NCBI RefSeq assembly: GCF_014633365.1
Contig: NC_068350.1
Coordinates: forward strand, 13,059,787-13,123,786
DNA from: Diospyros lotus
Taxonomy: Eukaryota; Streptophyta; Magnoliopsida; Ericales; Ebenaceae
DNA: 64,000 bases
Direction: 5' to 3'
A program made the translations under genes and the position numbers. Shown here piece after piece: positions 43,502 through 58,168 of the stretch. Position 1 is the stretch's first letter, and each line of letters starts with the position of its first letter. Below the pieces are notes generated by a model. The model saw only the letters and a list, made by a program, of their open reading frames with translations, was not told the origin of the DNA and ran no database searches.

Positions 43502-44824
43502 TGATATTTCACTCTTAGTAATAAAATAGTTTTGATAATAACTATATGAAAATCAATTTCTACTATGTGGATTATATGAATGAGAAAATGAATTTTTAGT
43601 ATATAAGCTTTGAAGCAAGATATGAAAACTTATAGAAGAAATATTGAGTATGGTTGAGAGTGATTTGAAAAACTTGCTTGTTGAGAGTGATTTGTTTCAA
43701 AATATACTTTTGATAATCTCAACTTGCTTTAAAGATAATCAAAAAGAGTTTCTAACAGAATCAATTAAGGATGTATTAAAAATTCAAGATTTTCTATAGA
43801 ATAGTCGACTATCAGGATCATTCTGTCGACTATGCTTCAAAATAGTCGACTATTTTTAATGTTCTGTCGACTATTTAAGCATCTGTCGACTATTTTAGCA
43901 ACTGTCGACTATCGAGTAAAAATAGTCGACTATGCATTCTGATCTGTCGACTATTTTTGTTCATAAAATTCAAAAATTTCTTCTCATTTCAGCAACTGTC
44001 GACTATTCAAGTATGTCTGTCGACTATTGGATTTTTGTATTAAAAATAGTCGACTATCAGTATATGTCTGTCGACTATTCTTAGTTTTACTTGTAAAAAT
44101 AGTTGACTAATCTTTTCTTCTGTCGACTATTATGTTTCACAGATTTTATAACGGCTAGTTTTTGATGCATTAAATGCTCGCCAACCACCCACAACGGTCC
44201 AAATTTCAAACTTACCCACCATCAACTATAAATAGGTGGTTGAAGATGCATTAAAGGCTGCTGAAAACATATTGGATATCTTGAACGATCGTGCCTTCAC
44301 TGTTACATCGAGCTTTAACTTTTCTCTCTATATTTTCATTTAAGAGGCTTTGATATTTTACTGTTATATTACTTTTAAGCCTCGATCTTACATTTAAAAG
44401 AGAGAGCTTGTAACTAAGAGTTGTACTCTTAGAATCTCCATTTCATTCTCTGTAATTTTTTCCTAGCGGTAGCTAGAGGGCCCATTAAGTTGGGAGGTTG
44501 TAAGTTCCCTAGTCAAAGACTAGAGGACCTGCTCATATTGAGTAGGGGGTTTGAGAGTAAAGATTGGTTTTAAAATCCTTAGTTGATAGCTAAGGTAGTG
44601 GACTAAGCTTGGAAAGCTGAACCACTATAAATACGTGTCCTCACTGCTTTCCATTTTTTTTACTTCCTTTGCATTTCTGTTTCTACTAACTTTGAATGCT
44701 CATTGATAAAATTCTATATTTACTCTTCACTATTTGAAAGTATCTTTGCTTCTCAAAAGAATTTTTTTAATTATACCAATTCACCCCCCCTCTTGGTGTG
44801 TGTCACATAAGTTCAATTCTATCA
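43502..44824 (+). repeat. 3' LTR of Copia-1, copy B
   Basis: It has the sequence variants of the 3' LTR of copy A, not those of the 5' LTR. The TCTTT TSD follows at 44825-44829. The motif array is at 43800-44131. The matching 5' LTR is not present because copy B begins inside gag. Confidence 0.95.
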
Positions 44825-46410
44825 TCTTTTAGTACATATTCCATATACTTTAACTTGTACCTAGGATCAAGCACCACAGCAATGTAAATTAGGTGATTTG
44901 TTTTGTGCGGATCCCCCCAATATTTATCGAATTTTTCTTTCATTTTTACAACCATTTCAACCATTTCAAAATCGTCACTCTCCAGCCACCTTTGTAAGAG
45001 ACAATGTATTTTACTAAGCTCATGGAAAAATGTGTTGGAGGTGACATATTTGTTACCCGATACTCACAAACTTAGCTCATAAAAATGTTTCAACACTTTA
45101 ACAAACATTTTGACCTTTGTCCAATCTTCTGCCTTGGGTCTCCCATCTATAGTAATAACTTGATGCAAATCATTATTCCAATTACTTGTACTAAGATAAA
45201 TAAAGATCTTCCTCATCAAATCTCTCAAAAGCCCTCTCAAACTTTTGAGCAGTCTCTAACATCAAGTAGGTGGAATTCCATCTAGTTGTAACATCCAATG
45301 ATAACAAGCCCTTATATTCAATTTTTTCTAGTTCAACACATTATTTGAATTTTCTCAATCTTGCTGGGGATTGTCTAACATATCTCACTGCATCCCTAAC
45401 TCTTGTTATTGAATCATTTAGATCTTTCAACCCATGTTGTATAACTAGATTTATTATGTGAGCCACACACCTCATATGAAAATATTGTCTATTCATAATG
45501 CTAGCATCCCATTTTGCCATTTTTTTCTTGAAATTAACTACAATAACATCATTTGAACTAGCATCATTATCCATTGTCAAAGTAAAAAATCTATCGAGTT
45601 TCCATCCTATCAGACATCTCTCAATTGCCATAGCAATGGCATCACCCTTATGACTACATATTGGACAAAAGTTCATGATTTTTTTCTTTAACGTCTAAGT
45701 ATTGTCAATATAGTATGCTGTCAAGCACATATAATTCATCCTTTGAATGGAGGTCTACGTGTCAGTGGTTAAGCAAACTCTTTGACAAGAATTTTTTTAA
45801 CTCATTCATCATGTTCAACCTCTCTTCATTGAATAACTCAAAACAATCACAAGCCATAGTCCAACGTGAAGGAAACCAAAATTTTGGACAAATAACATTC
45901 ATAAAGTGTCCAAACCCCTCACGTTCAACAAACTTGAAAGGTAGTTCATCTACTATCACCATATGACCTAAAGCCTTTCTTGTGAGCACTTGATCAAATT
46001 TCCAATTCACCATTGCACCAATACTGTCACCACCCTCTCTCTCACCCCCCGTTGTTGATGATTGCAAATGTAATTCTATTTGACGAGATTCTATAGCATG
46101 AGGGTATTTCTTACAAGTTCTCATATGATTCCTTAAAGCTTTTGTCCCATTTTTTGGGGGGATCACAGTTGAACTCCCTAGAACAATAGTTGTATTTTCC
46201 TTTAATCTGACCCTCATCATTTACAAATTTGGTAAAGTGATCCCATACATCTGACCTAAATCTTATTACTTTTCTCTTAGACTTTCCTAGTGATGTTGCA
46301 CCTCTATCATCTTCAGGTTGGCTTGATGATACTATTAGTGTAGGCCTTTAACTATCATCATCATTCATAGGGATGTTTGTGGTGGGACCGGTGTCTTCTT
46401 CTCTAGCCAT
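44825..46410 (-). pseudogene. hAT transposase N-terminal part, copy B
   Basis: Counterpart of 16119-17701 with the same start, early TAA, frameshifts and TAG codons. It differs by a 3-bp insertion (CAT) near 45562 that adds one Asp beside the catalytic TMDNASS block. The C-terminal part and left terminus of the hAT are absent from this copy because they would lie to the left of the gap. Confidence 0.88.
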
Positions 46411-47901
46411 CTAAATTTAATACAATTGTAAGTAATTAATTTGTATTTAAAGAGTGATGACACATAGTTGGTTAGGGCATCTAAGTCGTCATTAAACCTA
46501 ACAAATTCATCTTCAATCCAAATCTAATTTAAACACATCCAAACAATAAACACAACACAATCATAAATGAAACATATATGATAATCTAAGTAAGATCTTA
46601 ACAATTAAGTAACATTCTCTTTCAGCCTTTAATTTTATTTTAAAAAACTTCAGTTTGCCAATCAAACTTGTAGAAAATAAAATCATATAGGAATCCTATA
46701 TGATTTGATTTACTTACATTGCAAGCTGAGGACATTGAGGCCATTTTGAATAAAGTCATAGTGTCATGTTACATTACAATCAATAATATTAGAAAAACAA
46801 AACGTAGCGTTGCGTCGTAGTCACAACCGAAGAACAATGCTTAAAAATAGCAATACCTGGTCATGTTTTCCCTTTTTTGGATTTTTCTGTTCTAATTACA
46901 AAAAATAGAAGAAAACCAATAGGTACATTACATAGAATGTATCTATAGGTTAAACAAACAGCAAATCACAAAACAGAACCAAATCTAAAATGATGAAATC
47001 AAAACATAAAAAACAAAACAGAAACAACAAACCAAATCACAAAAGAGAAACAACGAATTCGCAAAGAAAGTCAAAGCATCAAAAGAGTAAACAAACAACA
47101 AGGGAAACCAACAAGATTGGACATTAGAATCAAAACCACATGACGATTAAGTTACCAAAATCGTATTACCTTCTCAAATCGATGATGGGACGGCGATATC
47201 CGCAAGATTGTTCACTCCTAAGTTACCGAAACCAACTAGATTGTTAACGCCTTGATGGTGAGGAGGTGAGGATTGAAGAGGGTGAAATGGGCTTAGGGTT
47301 TGCTGTCGTGTTCGACAGGGGGGTGGGATGGGTCTCGGACTATCAAGTAAAGGTGTTGGGTGGGGAAGATTGAAGAAGCCGATGGTGAAGGGCTACAAGT
47401 CTTGAAGGCGTTTGGGTCTGAAGACGATGGCGAGCTGAGGGTTAGCCGTTAATGACCTAGGGCTAGGGTTGATGCTTCAACGACGAGTGAGAGGGGGCTG
47501 GCTGGGTGTTGGGTGGGGGAGAAACCGACGACGAAGGTGTTCGGCAGCTCCGACTGGGAGAGTGAGGTGGTTGATGACGGGTGAGGTGGTCTCTCTTGGC
47601 TCAGGCAGGCTATCGATATTCGGTGTGAGTGATGCACAAGAATGCCAAGAAGGAAGAAGAAAGGAATGGACAGAAATGGATGGGGTAGCAGCGCGAACGG
47701 GTAGGTTTTCTTGGAGCCTAAAATGTTGCTCGGGTCGGTTCGATTTTTTGGATATTTTTGCCCAAATAACCGAAACGAACCGATTGCCCGACTTATTTTC
47801 CAAACACTAACGAACCCGAACCGTCCACCACTAATAACCGAAACCGAACCGACCGATTCGATTCGGTTTAATCCGTTAAACTGATGTTTTGCTCAGCCCT
47901 A
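46411..47901 (-). other. hAT leader and right terminus, copy B
   Basis: Counterpart of 17702-19192. The TIR ends at 47901 and TSD ATAATTGC is at 47902-47909. Small changes occur in the CCGAAC repeats (an extra or missing A or C). Confidence 0.8.
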
Positions 47902-50900
47902 ATAATTGCAAGTAATATAAATGTTTTGGCCAATGCCAATTAGTAGGTTCAAATATTATGACATGCATTCATAAAATAGAATCTAAAATCAAAAAACAAA
48001 AGGAAAAAGTCCACATTCTCCTAAACTGACACATGCGAAGAGAATAGGAGGATTTTACAGTTCCACTCCAATCTATCCTCAGTCTGAAGGATGAGAGAGT
48101 CAAATTATTAATTTAATCCGATTATCCTTAATCATCAATTCTAGATCAAACGTTGAATGAATTGGTATTCCCCGTAGCACTTTATCATATTTTAACAGTT
48201 TTCTATTTTTTTAAGCTTTTTGAATTTAATTAATGGTGTTAGTCATTGATCATGACCCTAAACGTAGAGGGAGAGCCAGCTGAGAAGAAATATACATATG
48301 GGTATGGATCAAGGCCCCGTTATGACTCATAGATGGACATTTTGATTGCTTTTTCATTATTTCCATTTGCACTCTCCAATACCAAATCAATCAATATATA
48401 TAATGAGGCAAACAGCATCCTATGTTACTCTTCCTTATTAACAATGTACATTAATGTCACGTTTCAAAAATCATTATTTTTGGACTAATACTTCATAACA
48501 AGCATAAAGTTATAAATTTAAATTTTTCACATTTTTAGGGTACGTACACATTTATAATTATTTTTCATAAAATAAAAAATTTCATGTTCTTTAATTACAA
48601 ATAAAATTTACCCTCAAACTCCAAATATTGTTTAATATGATAGATCATGTTCTAATTGTCTTTTTGTTTTTTTGTAAAAAGTTATAATATATTAAAAAAG
48701 ACACTAAGACATAAAAAACGAGTCCAAGCCTCGCGCTAAAATATATCCCGAGCAAAGACAATAAACAAAAGAAAGGAACAATAATGCCTGAAGCAAGAGT
48801 TTTGAAGTCTCCATTATTACATTGACGCTCTACCCTGTATAGAATTTTTAAACACCATGAACATATTCAATTATCATAACATTACAATTATGTTAAATAT
48901 TTTCTGGATAATTAGAACTTCTTCTCAATATATAATTCTAAGAGAAAATGATTGTAATAGAGGATTTTTGTGAAAATCATGTGCAGTAGACTCGGCTTGG
49001 CCCATGGGTTCAATGGATAAAATATATACTTTTTACAAATTTTTAAATATAAATAAATATATTGAGCTATAATTTAGCATATATATTGTTTTCTTGTATT
49101 ATTTTTTCGACTTTCGTACATTATATTGTGTAAATAATTATAAGTTGGCCGACACAACCTATTTATAGCTTTAATTAGGACGGCTTCATGTAGCATAACC
49201 AACAAAATATTCAGTAAATTTCATATATCCCTTCATTTAAATTGTCGTTGTGAATTTTTATTTTTAAAAATTATACTAATTTTAGGGAGGTCGTAAAAGA
49301 AGAGCGGTAGTGAGTAGTAACCCTTCTCCACCCCAATCGTCATGCTGACGTTAACCTCTGGGAAAGATGCGTACATATACGTTTTTAAAATGAAAAATGC
49401 TACTTTGTCCAAACAAGGATAACTGAATACGTCAAATGATAAAAATGCCCTCATATAATTTGCAGATTCCCCACGTTTGCCATTGGTCATCTTCTCTTTT
49501 CTCTACCATAGTCGCCTCTAATAAGTTTCACGTCCCCTTTGCCTTGTTGCCTTGCGTAACCGTCGTTACATCCTGTTGTCATCTTGTTGCAACACCTCGA
49601 GCTGACCACCACTGCACCATCTCGTTGTTGTTGTTTCTGGATGAAGTCTCAAGCTTCATGAAGCCCAAGTTTTTCTCGTCCACGGCCGCTTGATGATCGA
49701 TGATGAAATTCGATTCGATCATCGGATGAAATCCGATTTGATCATCAGATCTACCATCCTCGTTGGGTCATTCACATTGGCATCGCTGACTCCACTTAGC
49801 ACTACTACGATGTATCCATGCTATCCAGCTTAAACTTCTCTTTCCATCTCCAAACATAATTTAAAAATATTCCCCAAACTAACACTCTTTTTACCACCTC
49901 AGGGGTTGGCCAGCCCCTGCCAGGCTCAACATATATATGTAATGTAACTAGTAGTGATTCTCTCCTAACATTTGAAGTTTCTACTGTACTCAACAAAGGA
50001 CCAGCTGTTCAGCCAGGGTTATTTGCCTGCTAGGCGCTAAAATTTCTTCCAACTGTTCAACACCCAAAACACATTCAGAACTTTAAGTAATTAGCATGAA
50101 AAATTTTTAAAGCTTTGGGTTCAACAATTTATGCATGATCACTGACTACATATACAAACTAAAAAGAATTTTATTGTCAGACCAAACGGTAAGGTGCCGA
50201 ACTGAATTACTTCGTGGGTAATTGAGTGGATAATTGAGTTCACTGGCACAAATTAAAAGCATTAAATAGAAACACAAAAATTTATGATTCGAATATTGTT
50301 GGGATTACCGCCCTTGCACGATCCCCCACGCTCATATTCTTGATTTCGATAAAGGAAATAAATTGCAGATAGAGATTTTGTCTCACTACGTAGAACAAGA
50401 AATCGAATCGATGACTTACTGATACGAATTTCAGTTTATCGTGGTCCAATCACTTGATCTATGCTCTAAAGACGTGATTCAAATACTCTTAGTCCTTAAG
50501 AATAGGGCATTCTATGCAGGTGTCTCGCAAAAGTAAATGTTGTGAAATGATAAAAAATAAAATAAAAGTTGTGTAAAAGCAAGAAAATTAAAGTGTCATG
50601 TAATACAAAATATACGATAAATTACACTTAATATCTTTGGGATTTAATAAAAATATAGAGATCCTATTGATATTTTAGATACGATAAGATATATCTTGAC
50701 TTTACAACTCTAGTTAAATTTTCTCTTTTATTGTTATTTTATGAATGTTAAATATTTTAATATAACAAAATAACTTCACATTTTTTTTCTTCCTCTCTCT
50801 TCTCCTAGTATAGAAAATTAGTTGAAATTCAATTATTAGTAAATTTCTCTCTCTCTAGTTATAAGGAATAGTTTACGCATCGTAAAACTAAAAAAAGAAA

Positions 50901-52680
50901 AAGATCAAAAAATTATTAAATTTTAGCTGAATCACCAAACAGGGAGGCTAAAAGGAGGGAAAAATGCGATAGTATTTCTATTATATTAATAATTTAACAA
51001 TGATAAAAGAAAAAAGTATAATTAGAATTATAAACTTAAGAGCGACTAATGGTATTTGTTATATATCCAGAGTACACGAGATTTCATCAAATTTTAGAGA
51101 TGATGAGTATACTGTAGGCGAGGAATTGGTGCATTTTGAAGGGGAAGAGGACTAGAAACCCTATAAATTTAGAAAAAAATACAATGCCATATTTAGAAAA
51201 CTTACCATGCATGGTTAAAAGAAGGAAATGGCAATGGCTTGAAAGGAAGCCATTAAGAGCTAAGCATGTAGTGTAACGTCAGTTTCATGGAGGATGCACG
51301 TATCAGCGGCTCCTGTTCTTCTTCTCTTATCCTCGATTCCCTTTCTTCTCTTTCTCTGTCTCATCATCTATCACCAATTATTGGCGCCCCACCTTATTTC
51401 TCTTTTTGTTTTTTCTTTTAATTCTTCGGGTTCTTATTTAAAATAATATCAATCTTAACAAATATTAATGTTAAGATTTGTTCTAATAACATAATAAATA
51501 TATCTCTTTTTTACTGTTTAAACATTCTCCTTAGTTAATGATAATTGGTATATTTTATCTTTCAGAAATATCACTAACTAATAAAAATAAAGTGCTAAAT
51601 ACATTTTCTCTTAAACATTACCCTTTTAACAAATATATTTACTTTGTTTATGGGTCTTCAAATTCTTTTTAAGGTTCAAAAGTATATGGAAAATGAGAGT
51701 AATAATATAATTACGTCTTGTTTGTAATTAATTTACGATAATGGTAGTTAATTGCTGAGCTTGACTGGCTTTCATCAGCAGGTCAATAGGAGAACATGTA
51801 TATTGATTGATTGAGGAATCCTATCTATTCATTAATTGAAAACGACGCATCTTATTATTCTTTTGGTTAACCATCTATTCGACTATTAATTAATATTGCA
51901 TGGCATCTTCAATAATGCAATGGCATGTACATACAGTCTGATTCATTTGGAATCTCACATGCATGATAGGTTGTTTAATTTATAACGCTCCTAAACTCAA
52001 TCCAGCCATCACGATCCAATCTCTATTAACTGAGTTTTCAAGCTTATCTGAAATTTTAATCCATTTCCAGCTAACCCAAGTTTGTTAAATTTAATACAAA
52101 TAAATTGTTGATTGTATACATAAACCATTTGAACAAACACTCACCGTGGCAATGGAAGAGAAAATCCTCGGTAGGATGTAATTTCATACTCCCATCTCCC
52201 ATGATAAATTTAGTTTCGTCTTCAAAGATCTTCATTTAATGGTGTTAAAAATATGTCAGAGTAAATTGATCTAATGCATCCTGAATTTTTAAAATTTGTT
52301 CAGTTAGTCATTAAATTTCTTAAAATTAGCTAAGACACTTCTTAAAAATCAAAGGTTCAATGGGTGTTGTGACAAATTCAGGAAGTATCTTGATTAATTT
52401 TGAAAAATTATCCTATATTTTAGATAATTTATCCTATATTAAATGATTCCAATCTCTCCTAATTGGTGAAAAACTAGCATTTGTAAGATCAAGAGTTTAA
52501 AGATTTACAAGAATAAAATATTTGTCACAGATTACTTTTCTTCATCAAGCAATTTTCAATTCCCATATTGACCACTTAAAATGAAGTTGATGACACTGAT
52601 TTTTGTAAATGGTGAATCTTTAAGGCCTTGACAACGGTCAAGCCCATCATGTCGCTTGGCAGGGCTATTAGTAGCAAAAT
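47902..52680. other. AT-rich non-coding DNA, copy B
   Basis: Counterpart of 19193-23980. A cluster of one-base deletions relative to copy A lies near 48240-48320 and 48480. No gene was recognised. Confidence 0.6.
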
Positions 52681-54551
52681 TGTAACGCCCCTAAATTTCT
52701 CTCAATTTTTCCTCTAGACAAGTTCAGAAAATTATAATGCCCTTTTCATCAGAGACCTTGCATTCGAGGAATTCGAGAGGGGTCCATCAAAAGGATGGCA
52801 CATACACAAAATCCAATTAGAAGCGTCATGCATATATATTCCTGACTATTAACTATGGAAGCCATACTCATACATTATTTCTCATAGACGTTTACATATT
52901 AGAGTCAACATACCCACCATATCCCCTCAGGGGTACAACGTGGAACATAAACAAAGCGTAACTTAGTATTACACATCTCAAAACACCCCCAAGGACCTTT
53001 CGGTTGAAACAACTCTGTACATACTTTTACCCCACAGCTCCAACTTCACTTCACTCGCCCACCTCTTTAGCCTTACCCTTATCTAGAATGATGCAAACAA
53101 ATATGAGCCATAAGGCCCAGTAAGTACAGCTAAAAAGAAGTGAGCATGAGAATCAAAGGTATCGAGAAAAAATAAGGACCATGCATAACATTTAAAGCAC
53201 TCACGCCACACTTCATTTCATCACTCTACATGATAACATGATGAAACATGCATTCGTGCTTTTATGCAATCTTTTAAAAATCGTAATCATAGGACCGAAG
53301 TCCAAAACTATGGAACCGAAGTCCATATCATAACCATAGGACCAAATTCCTTCTCTGAGTCGAAGCTTTCTCTACAGATATATCCTGTGGAACCTGACCC
53401 CCGCACGCATCATGAGACCTTTACACATTTTAAAACCCTTTTCATGTACGTTCTCCATGTATCATCATAACTATGCATATTTATAATGTCTTATCATATA
53501 TAATTGTCACACGATTACCCGAAGTAACATACACACGAGAGCAAAACAACATCAAACCCTTACATACCATCAATAAAGCATCATTCCCAAAGGAAGATAG
53601 GGTGATACAAAACCCTATTTGAGATTCAATAGCTAGAAATGAGAACTATGAAAAAGTTACCAGAATAACCACTTAGGCCACATGCAATCCAATCCTTCCA
53701 CTATCAAGGGTTTACATAATCCAAACTCAAGAAACCAAGGCATCAAAGAAGTAAGGGCAAGGGAGTGTTTAAGAGCTTGCAAGATAGAGGAAACGTGAAG
53801 GAACGTAGGAGAATAACTAGCAAAATAGAAAGTTAAGAAGCAAGAACTTGTAAGAAAAGGAAAGAACTTGCCTTAGATATTTGTCCTTAACCCTTGCAAC
53901 GTACCAAGGTCGTTGACATCACAACTTAAGTCCCTTCTTCACAAAATCTGGTCTACCTACACCACCAAAATCTTCCCAATCTTTCCAAAATTCTTCATTT
54001 TTCTCAAATATCCACCACATATATATAAGCCAAGAGGAAGGAATGTTGTAAAAGCATCATGGAAGCAAGGGTAACCAATTTCTAGTGTCAACAAGGGCTG
54101 AGGACACATGGTAGGGTAATTGCACCAAGTGGCAATGGGAGCAGCACCAAATGGCAACGACTGGCAGCTGTATGGAGTGTGACAGGGCCACAGAGGGCCT
54201 GCGTAGAGTAGCAAGGTCGCGAGGCTACACGCATGGCCCCCCGCCCCAAAACAATATCATTTTGGGGTTTTTCTTGATGAATAAAATGCTAATTTTTCCT
54301 CTCAGCCATGCGCTTACCAAGCCTCGAACTTGCGACCACCCCTAGCCTCTTCTAGCGTGCATGCCATCTAGTCTACCACATCCCTCAATTAAGGTAATTC
54401 AACCACCAGTTTTCAAAATTACACTTAAACCCCAATATTTTTGAAGAATTGCTAAAACTCCCTCGACCAAAAAAAACATAAATTTTAATTTCTTCTACTT
54501 AATTCCTTACACACAAATTTACATTAATTCATAAATAAACTGGTCATTACA
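52681..54551 (-). mobile_element. Gypsy-like solo LTR, copy B
   Basis: Counterpart of 23981-25852, one base shorter. Confidence 0.7.
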
Positions 54552-56988
54552 AGAATAATGAAGCTCTTTTACAAAATAATAAGGTTAGGATGATAATATT
54601 TTTGAAAAGATTCTTTAATATTTAAGTCAATAAAGTACAGGATAGTTTAAAGACAATACATGATGACCGTTGTATTCTTGTGGATCACATATCTCATATC
54701 CATGATGATCGTCACGGAGTTAAGGCTGATCAGATTTTGGGGATTGCAAGTATACAATGGTTGAAGGAGTGCTCCTAGGATTGGCACCTTGTAAACGATT
54801 TTTCATCTTTGTGAGTGCTTATTATAGATTGTTGGTTTCATCCAAGGCTAGATTTCCTTTGGAGCATGATGGCCAATGGCCCATAAGCTAAATCAAATAT
54901 CTCATTTGCTACTTACACGGCCTTTTGTTCATATGGCACCTGTTATGCCCAAGTGTATTACTAAGGTGTAATTTGGGATCATTAGGAGTCCTCAATTTCC
55001 TTAGTTCAATGTTTTCATCTACTTTTGTTGAGGTATGTCCTTAGCTAGGGAACAATGCCCCTTTAAATGAGGTTAAGGTGTGAGCCTTTTCATGATCAGC
55101 GTTGCAAAGATTAACTTGAAGCAACAATTAAGTTTAAGCAATGCCCCCTCAAAAGTTGTTCAAAGTCGCATTTATTTTGACCATTGCTTATTCCTATAAA
55201 AGAAGGATTAGGGTTTTTCTCATTACCTCACACTAGCTTTCTACCTTAAGATCGGGAGTTTTCTCCTAGTCATGGCATCTAATTGAGGTGATGAAGTTTC
55301 AAAAACATCCTTGGCAACGATGGTTACAAAAGAGGTTTGTTTGGAAAAGGTTGATCCTCTATTGAGGATATTTCTTACAAAAGAGGGTTGGAATATTGAT
55401 TTGCATATTAGTCTCCAAAGTTTAGGATTTGAGGATTAGCTAGGGAGCTTTCGATTATGTTTATCCTACTAAAGATGTCCCAAACTTTCATATACGTGCT
55501 ATCATTGGGGATGAACATGCAATAAAACAAAAGGAGGAGGGCAGAGAGAGAGAGAGAGAGAGCTTACCGATAGCAACGAGTCAGTGGGGTTATGCAAGTA
55601 GCGATAGCAACAATGGTGAAGATGTAGCCTTGTGTTACAAGGGTCACTACAAGCTAGGCTAATTGTGAATCTCAATAAGAATCCTAAATTACAACACATT
55701 GCGCTCAGGCTTTAGGTGTTGTTGTCTTATTCACAACCTTTTGGCTTTATGGTGTAGGGTTTCTCCAACTTTTAGCAGCAATTGAAACTATGGGTTGTCC
55801 TTTAGCTCGTTATCAGTTTCTTGTAAGACAAAGAGTTAGATAATAGTTTCAAGTCATTTCTCATTATTAGTTATTTGCCTCCTTCTCCAATTACCTTTGA
55901 TTGAGGTTGTATTTGACCTCTTTACTTCTGAATGACTTCGTAGTGTTGTAGAATGCCTTATCATAATGTTGGTTGTTGCATCTTCCCTTTCATTTTTCTT
56001 TCTCATTATGCATTATTCCCCTTCTACTTAGCCTAGGGTTGGTTTTTTCTGTGGTTCATGTGATTCCCTTGAGGATTTTAATTCTCATTGCTATTTTTTT
56101 TTCTAATCCATATGTTGTTAGCAAAGGAGGTCGTGACTTGTGAGGGTTTATTTTCTTGTATTGCAACTATCATTCCAATGCCTCAACCTTGTCCATATTT
56201 TGGAGTTGGAAGTTTGGGTGAGATCCAGTACTAAAAGAGGCATGCTCAATGTTGATGTTTAGTCATCATCATCTCACTATGTTTTTATAGGAGTTGGTGT
56301 TGTGACCTAGTTTATACCACCATAAGCTTGGGTTTTCCTTCATTCTCATAAACAACACCACTTGATGATGCAAGCAATTGTTCCCTCAAGAAAAAAAATG
56401 CTCTAAGCTTAATAAAGGTTGATCTCAGGTCATGAAAGAACTACCTTGATAGGTTTAGGGATTCTCTTATGATGGTTAAGTTAGAATCAAGATGGCATGA
56501 AGTCATTTGCAAAAAGAGAAAATGAAACAGATGGAAAGAAATGAAAAGTCACATTTAGTTACATTTTTCTACAAAGATGGCTACATTTTATGTCCCAACT
56601 CTTCCAACTTCTTATCGTTGAGAAGATTGCATCTAATCAGCCTTAGTGTTGATTTTTTTTATATGTGGAGAGATAAATTACATTGTCTTGGACTAGTCCT
56701 TTGTGAGAATCATGCTTGTGAGGATTGCTCATGCCAAAAATTAGTTATAATACCCACTTTTAAGGGGACATGTCTTCTTTAGAATCAATTGGCTAATCAA
56801 GGTTTGGAACTCTTGGTAGAAGAAGTAAAGGTATGGAGCATTCTCACTAAAAAGAAGAGCTCTTGTTCTTAGGGTGATTTAATGTGATTGTGATATGATG
56901 ATGTGGTATAACATTCAATAATATGTCACATGTAATCATGTAGTGAATACATAGTAGTTAGTTAGTTTTACTAAACTTAAAATTTAAA
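54552..56988 (+). repeat. Non-coding DNA and gene-like block 1, copy B
   Basis: Counterpart of 25853-28290; the block begins at 54964. Confidence 0.5.
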
Positions 56989-58168
56989 TGTTAAGATAAC
57001 TTCTCAAATTCTAATTTGATTAAAATTGCTATCTCATCTGATAAGATTAATCTGATGTCAGAATTTGGTTAAGGTCTCTCAAATAATCTTTATTAAGTGA
57101 TGATTTCAATTAGGGGATTATAATAGATTTAGGAAACCTAATTTTTCTACAATTGTGATTTGGTACCTATAAATAGGCAACTCTAATTTAGTGATTGATG
57201 GATCATTCCTAATAATATGTAAGAGATATATCTAGATTATTGTGATTGTGTGTCTCATGTCTTCGACAACTTGATAACTAGAGTCTCAGTATGTAATGCA
57301 ACTAGTTATCTAAAGTTGTGAGCTTAGTTTACTTTTGCTCATGAGTTATCCCTTTGTGCTGGAATCATGAACATAAATTGTTGATCTGATCTATGATAAT
57401 TTTTTAAGTCTTATTATTTTTGTTAATTGATTTTTCCTTGTCGTTCTTGGTTTATACATTTTGATCCTAACAAATGGTATCAAAGCCTTTGTGGGGTTAG
57501 TTATGAGATTCTATTTTAATAGAAATTGTTTGTGGAAGAAAATTGTAGAAAAAAAAAAAAAAAGAATTGTTTGGTACTTTACAGAACATGAGACTAATGT
57601 TGTCCTTCATTGCCTGAAAGGGAAGAAGAGGAAGGAAAACAATCACTAGATCTAGAGTGGGGGGAGGAGCACCACCTCTCATTACTGTTATTTGAACAAA
57701 CCCAGGGTGTTGGAGTTGTAGAGAAATCTAAGAAAGAATGAGATCATTAAGCCTTACCATTATTGCCAACTACCATGAATTGGGTTGTTGCTACTAGACA
57801 AGCTCACCATTGATTATCCTTACATGGAACAAAGATGTTAATGTAAATAGCAAGTTATTACTGAAAATATTCCTTAGAGAGCTTGATGAGTTGATACACT
57901 AGTTGGGGATTGATAGTTAGCTTGTTTGGGAATGTGGGTCTCAATTTGCTTGAGCTTGCATTGTTTTTATCCCATGATTTGTATTTCAGGTGAGTAGTAG
58001 GTATGTTTGGAAATTTGATTAGAATGAGGAATTGCTAAGATAACTTGTTAGATTTTAGTTTAATTAAAATTATTATTTTATTTGATAAAATTAGTTTGAT
58101 GTGAGAATTTGATTAAGATCTCTCAAATAATCTTTTATCAATTAATCTGATTAAGGATTAATTTGATG
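56989..58168 (+). mobile_element. Internally deleted LTR element, copy B
   Basis: The 5' LTR is 56989-57472, the PBS-like sequence 57475-57487, followed by the short internal region and the truncated second LTR. Confidence 0.55.
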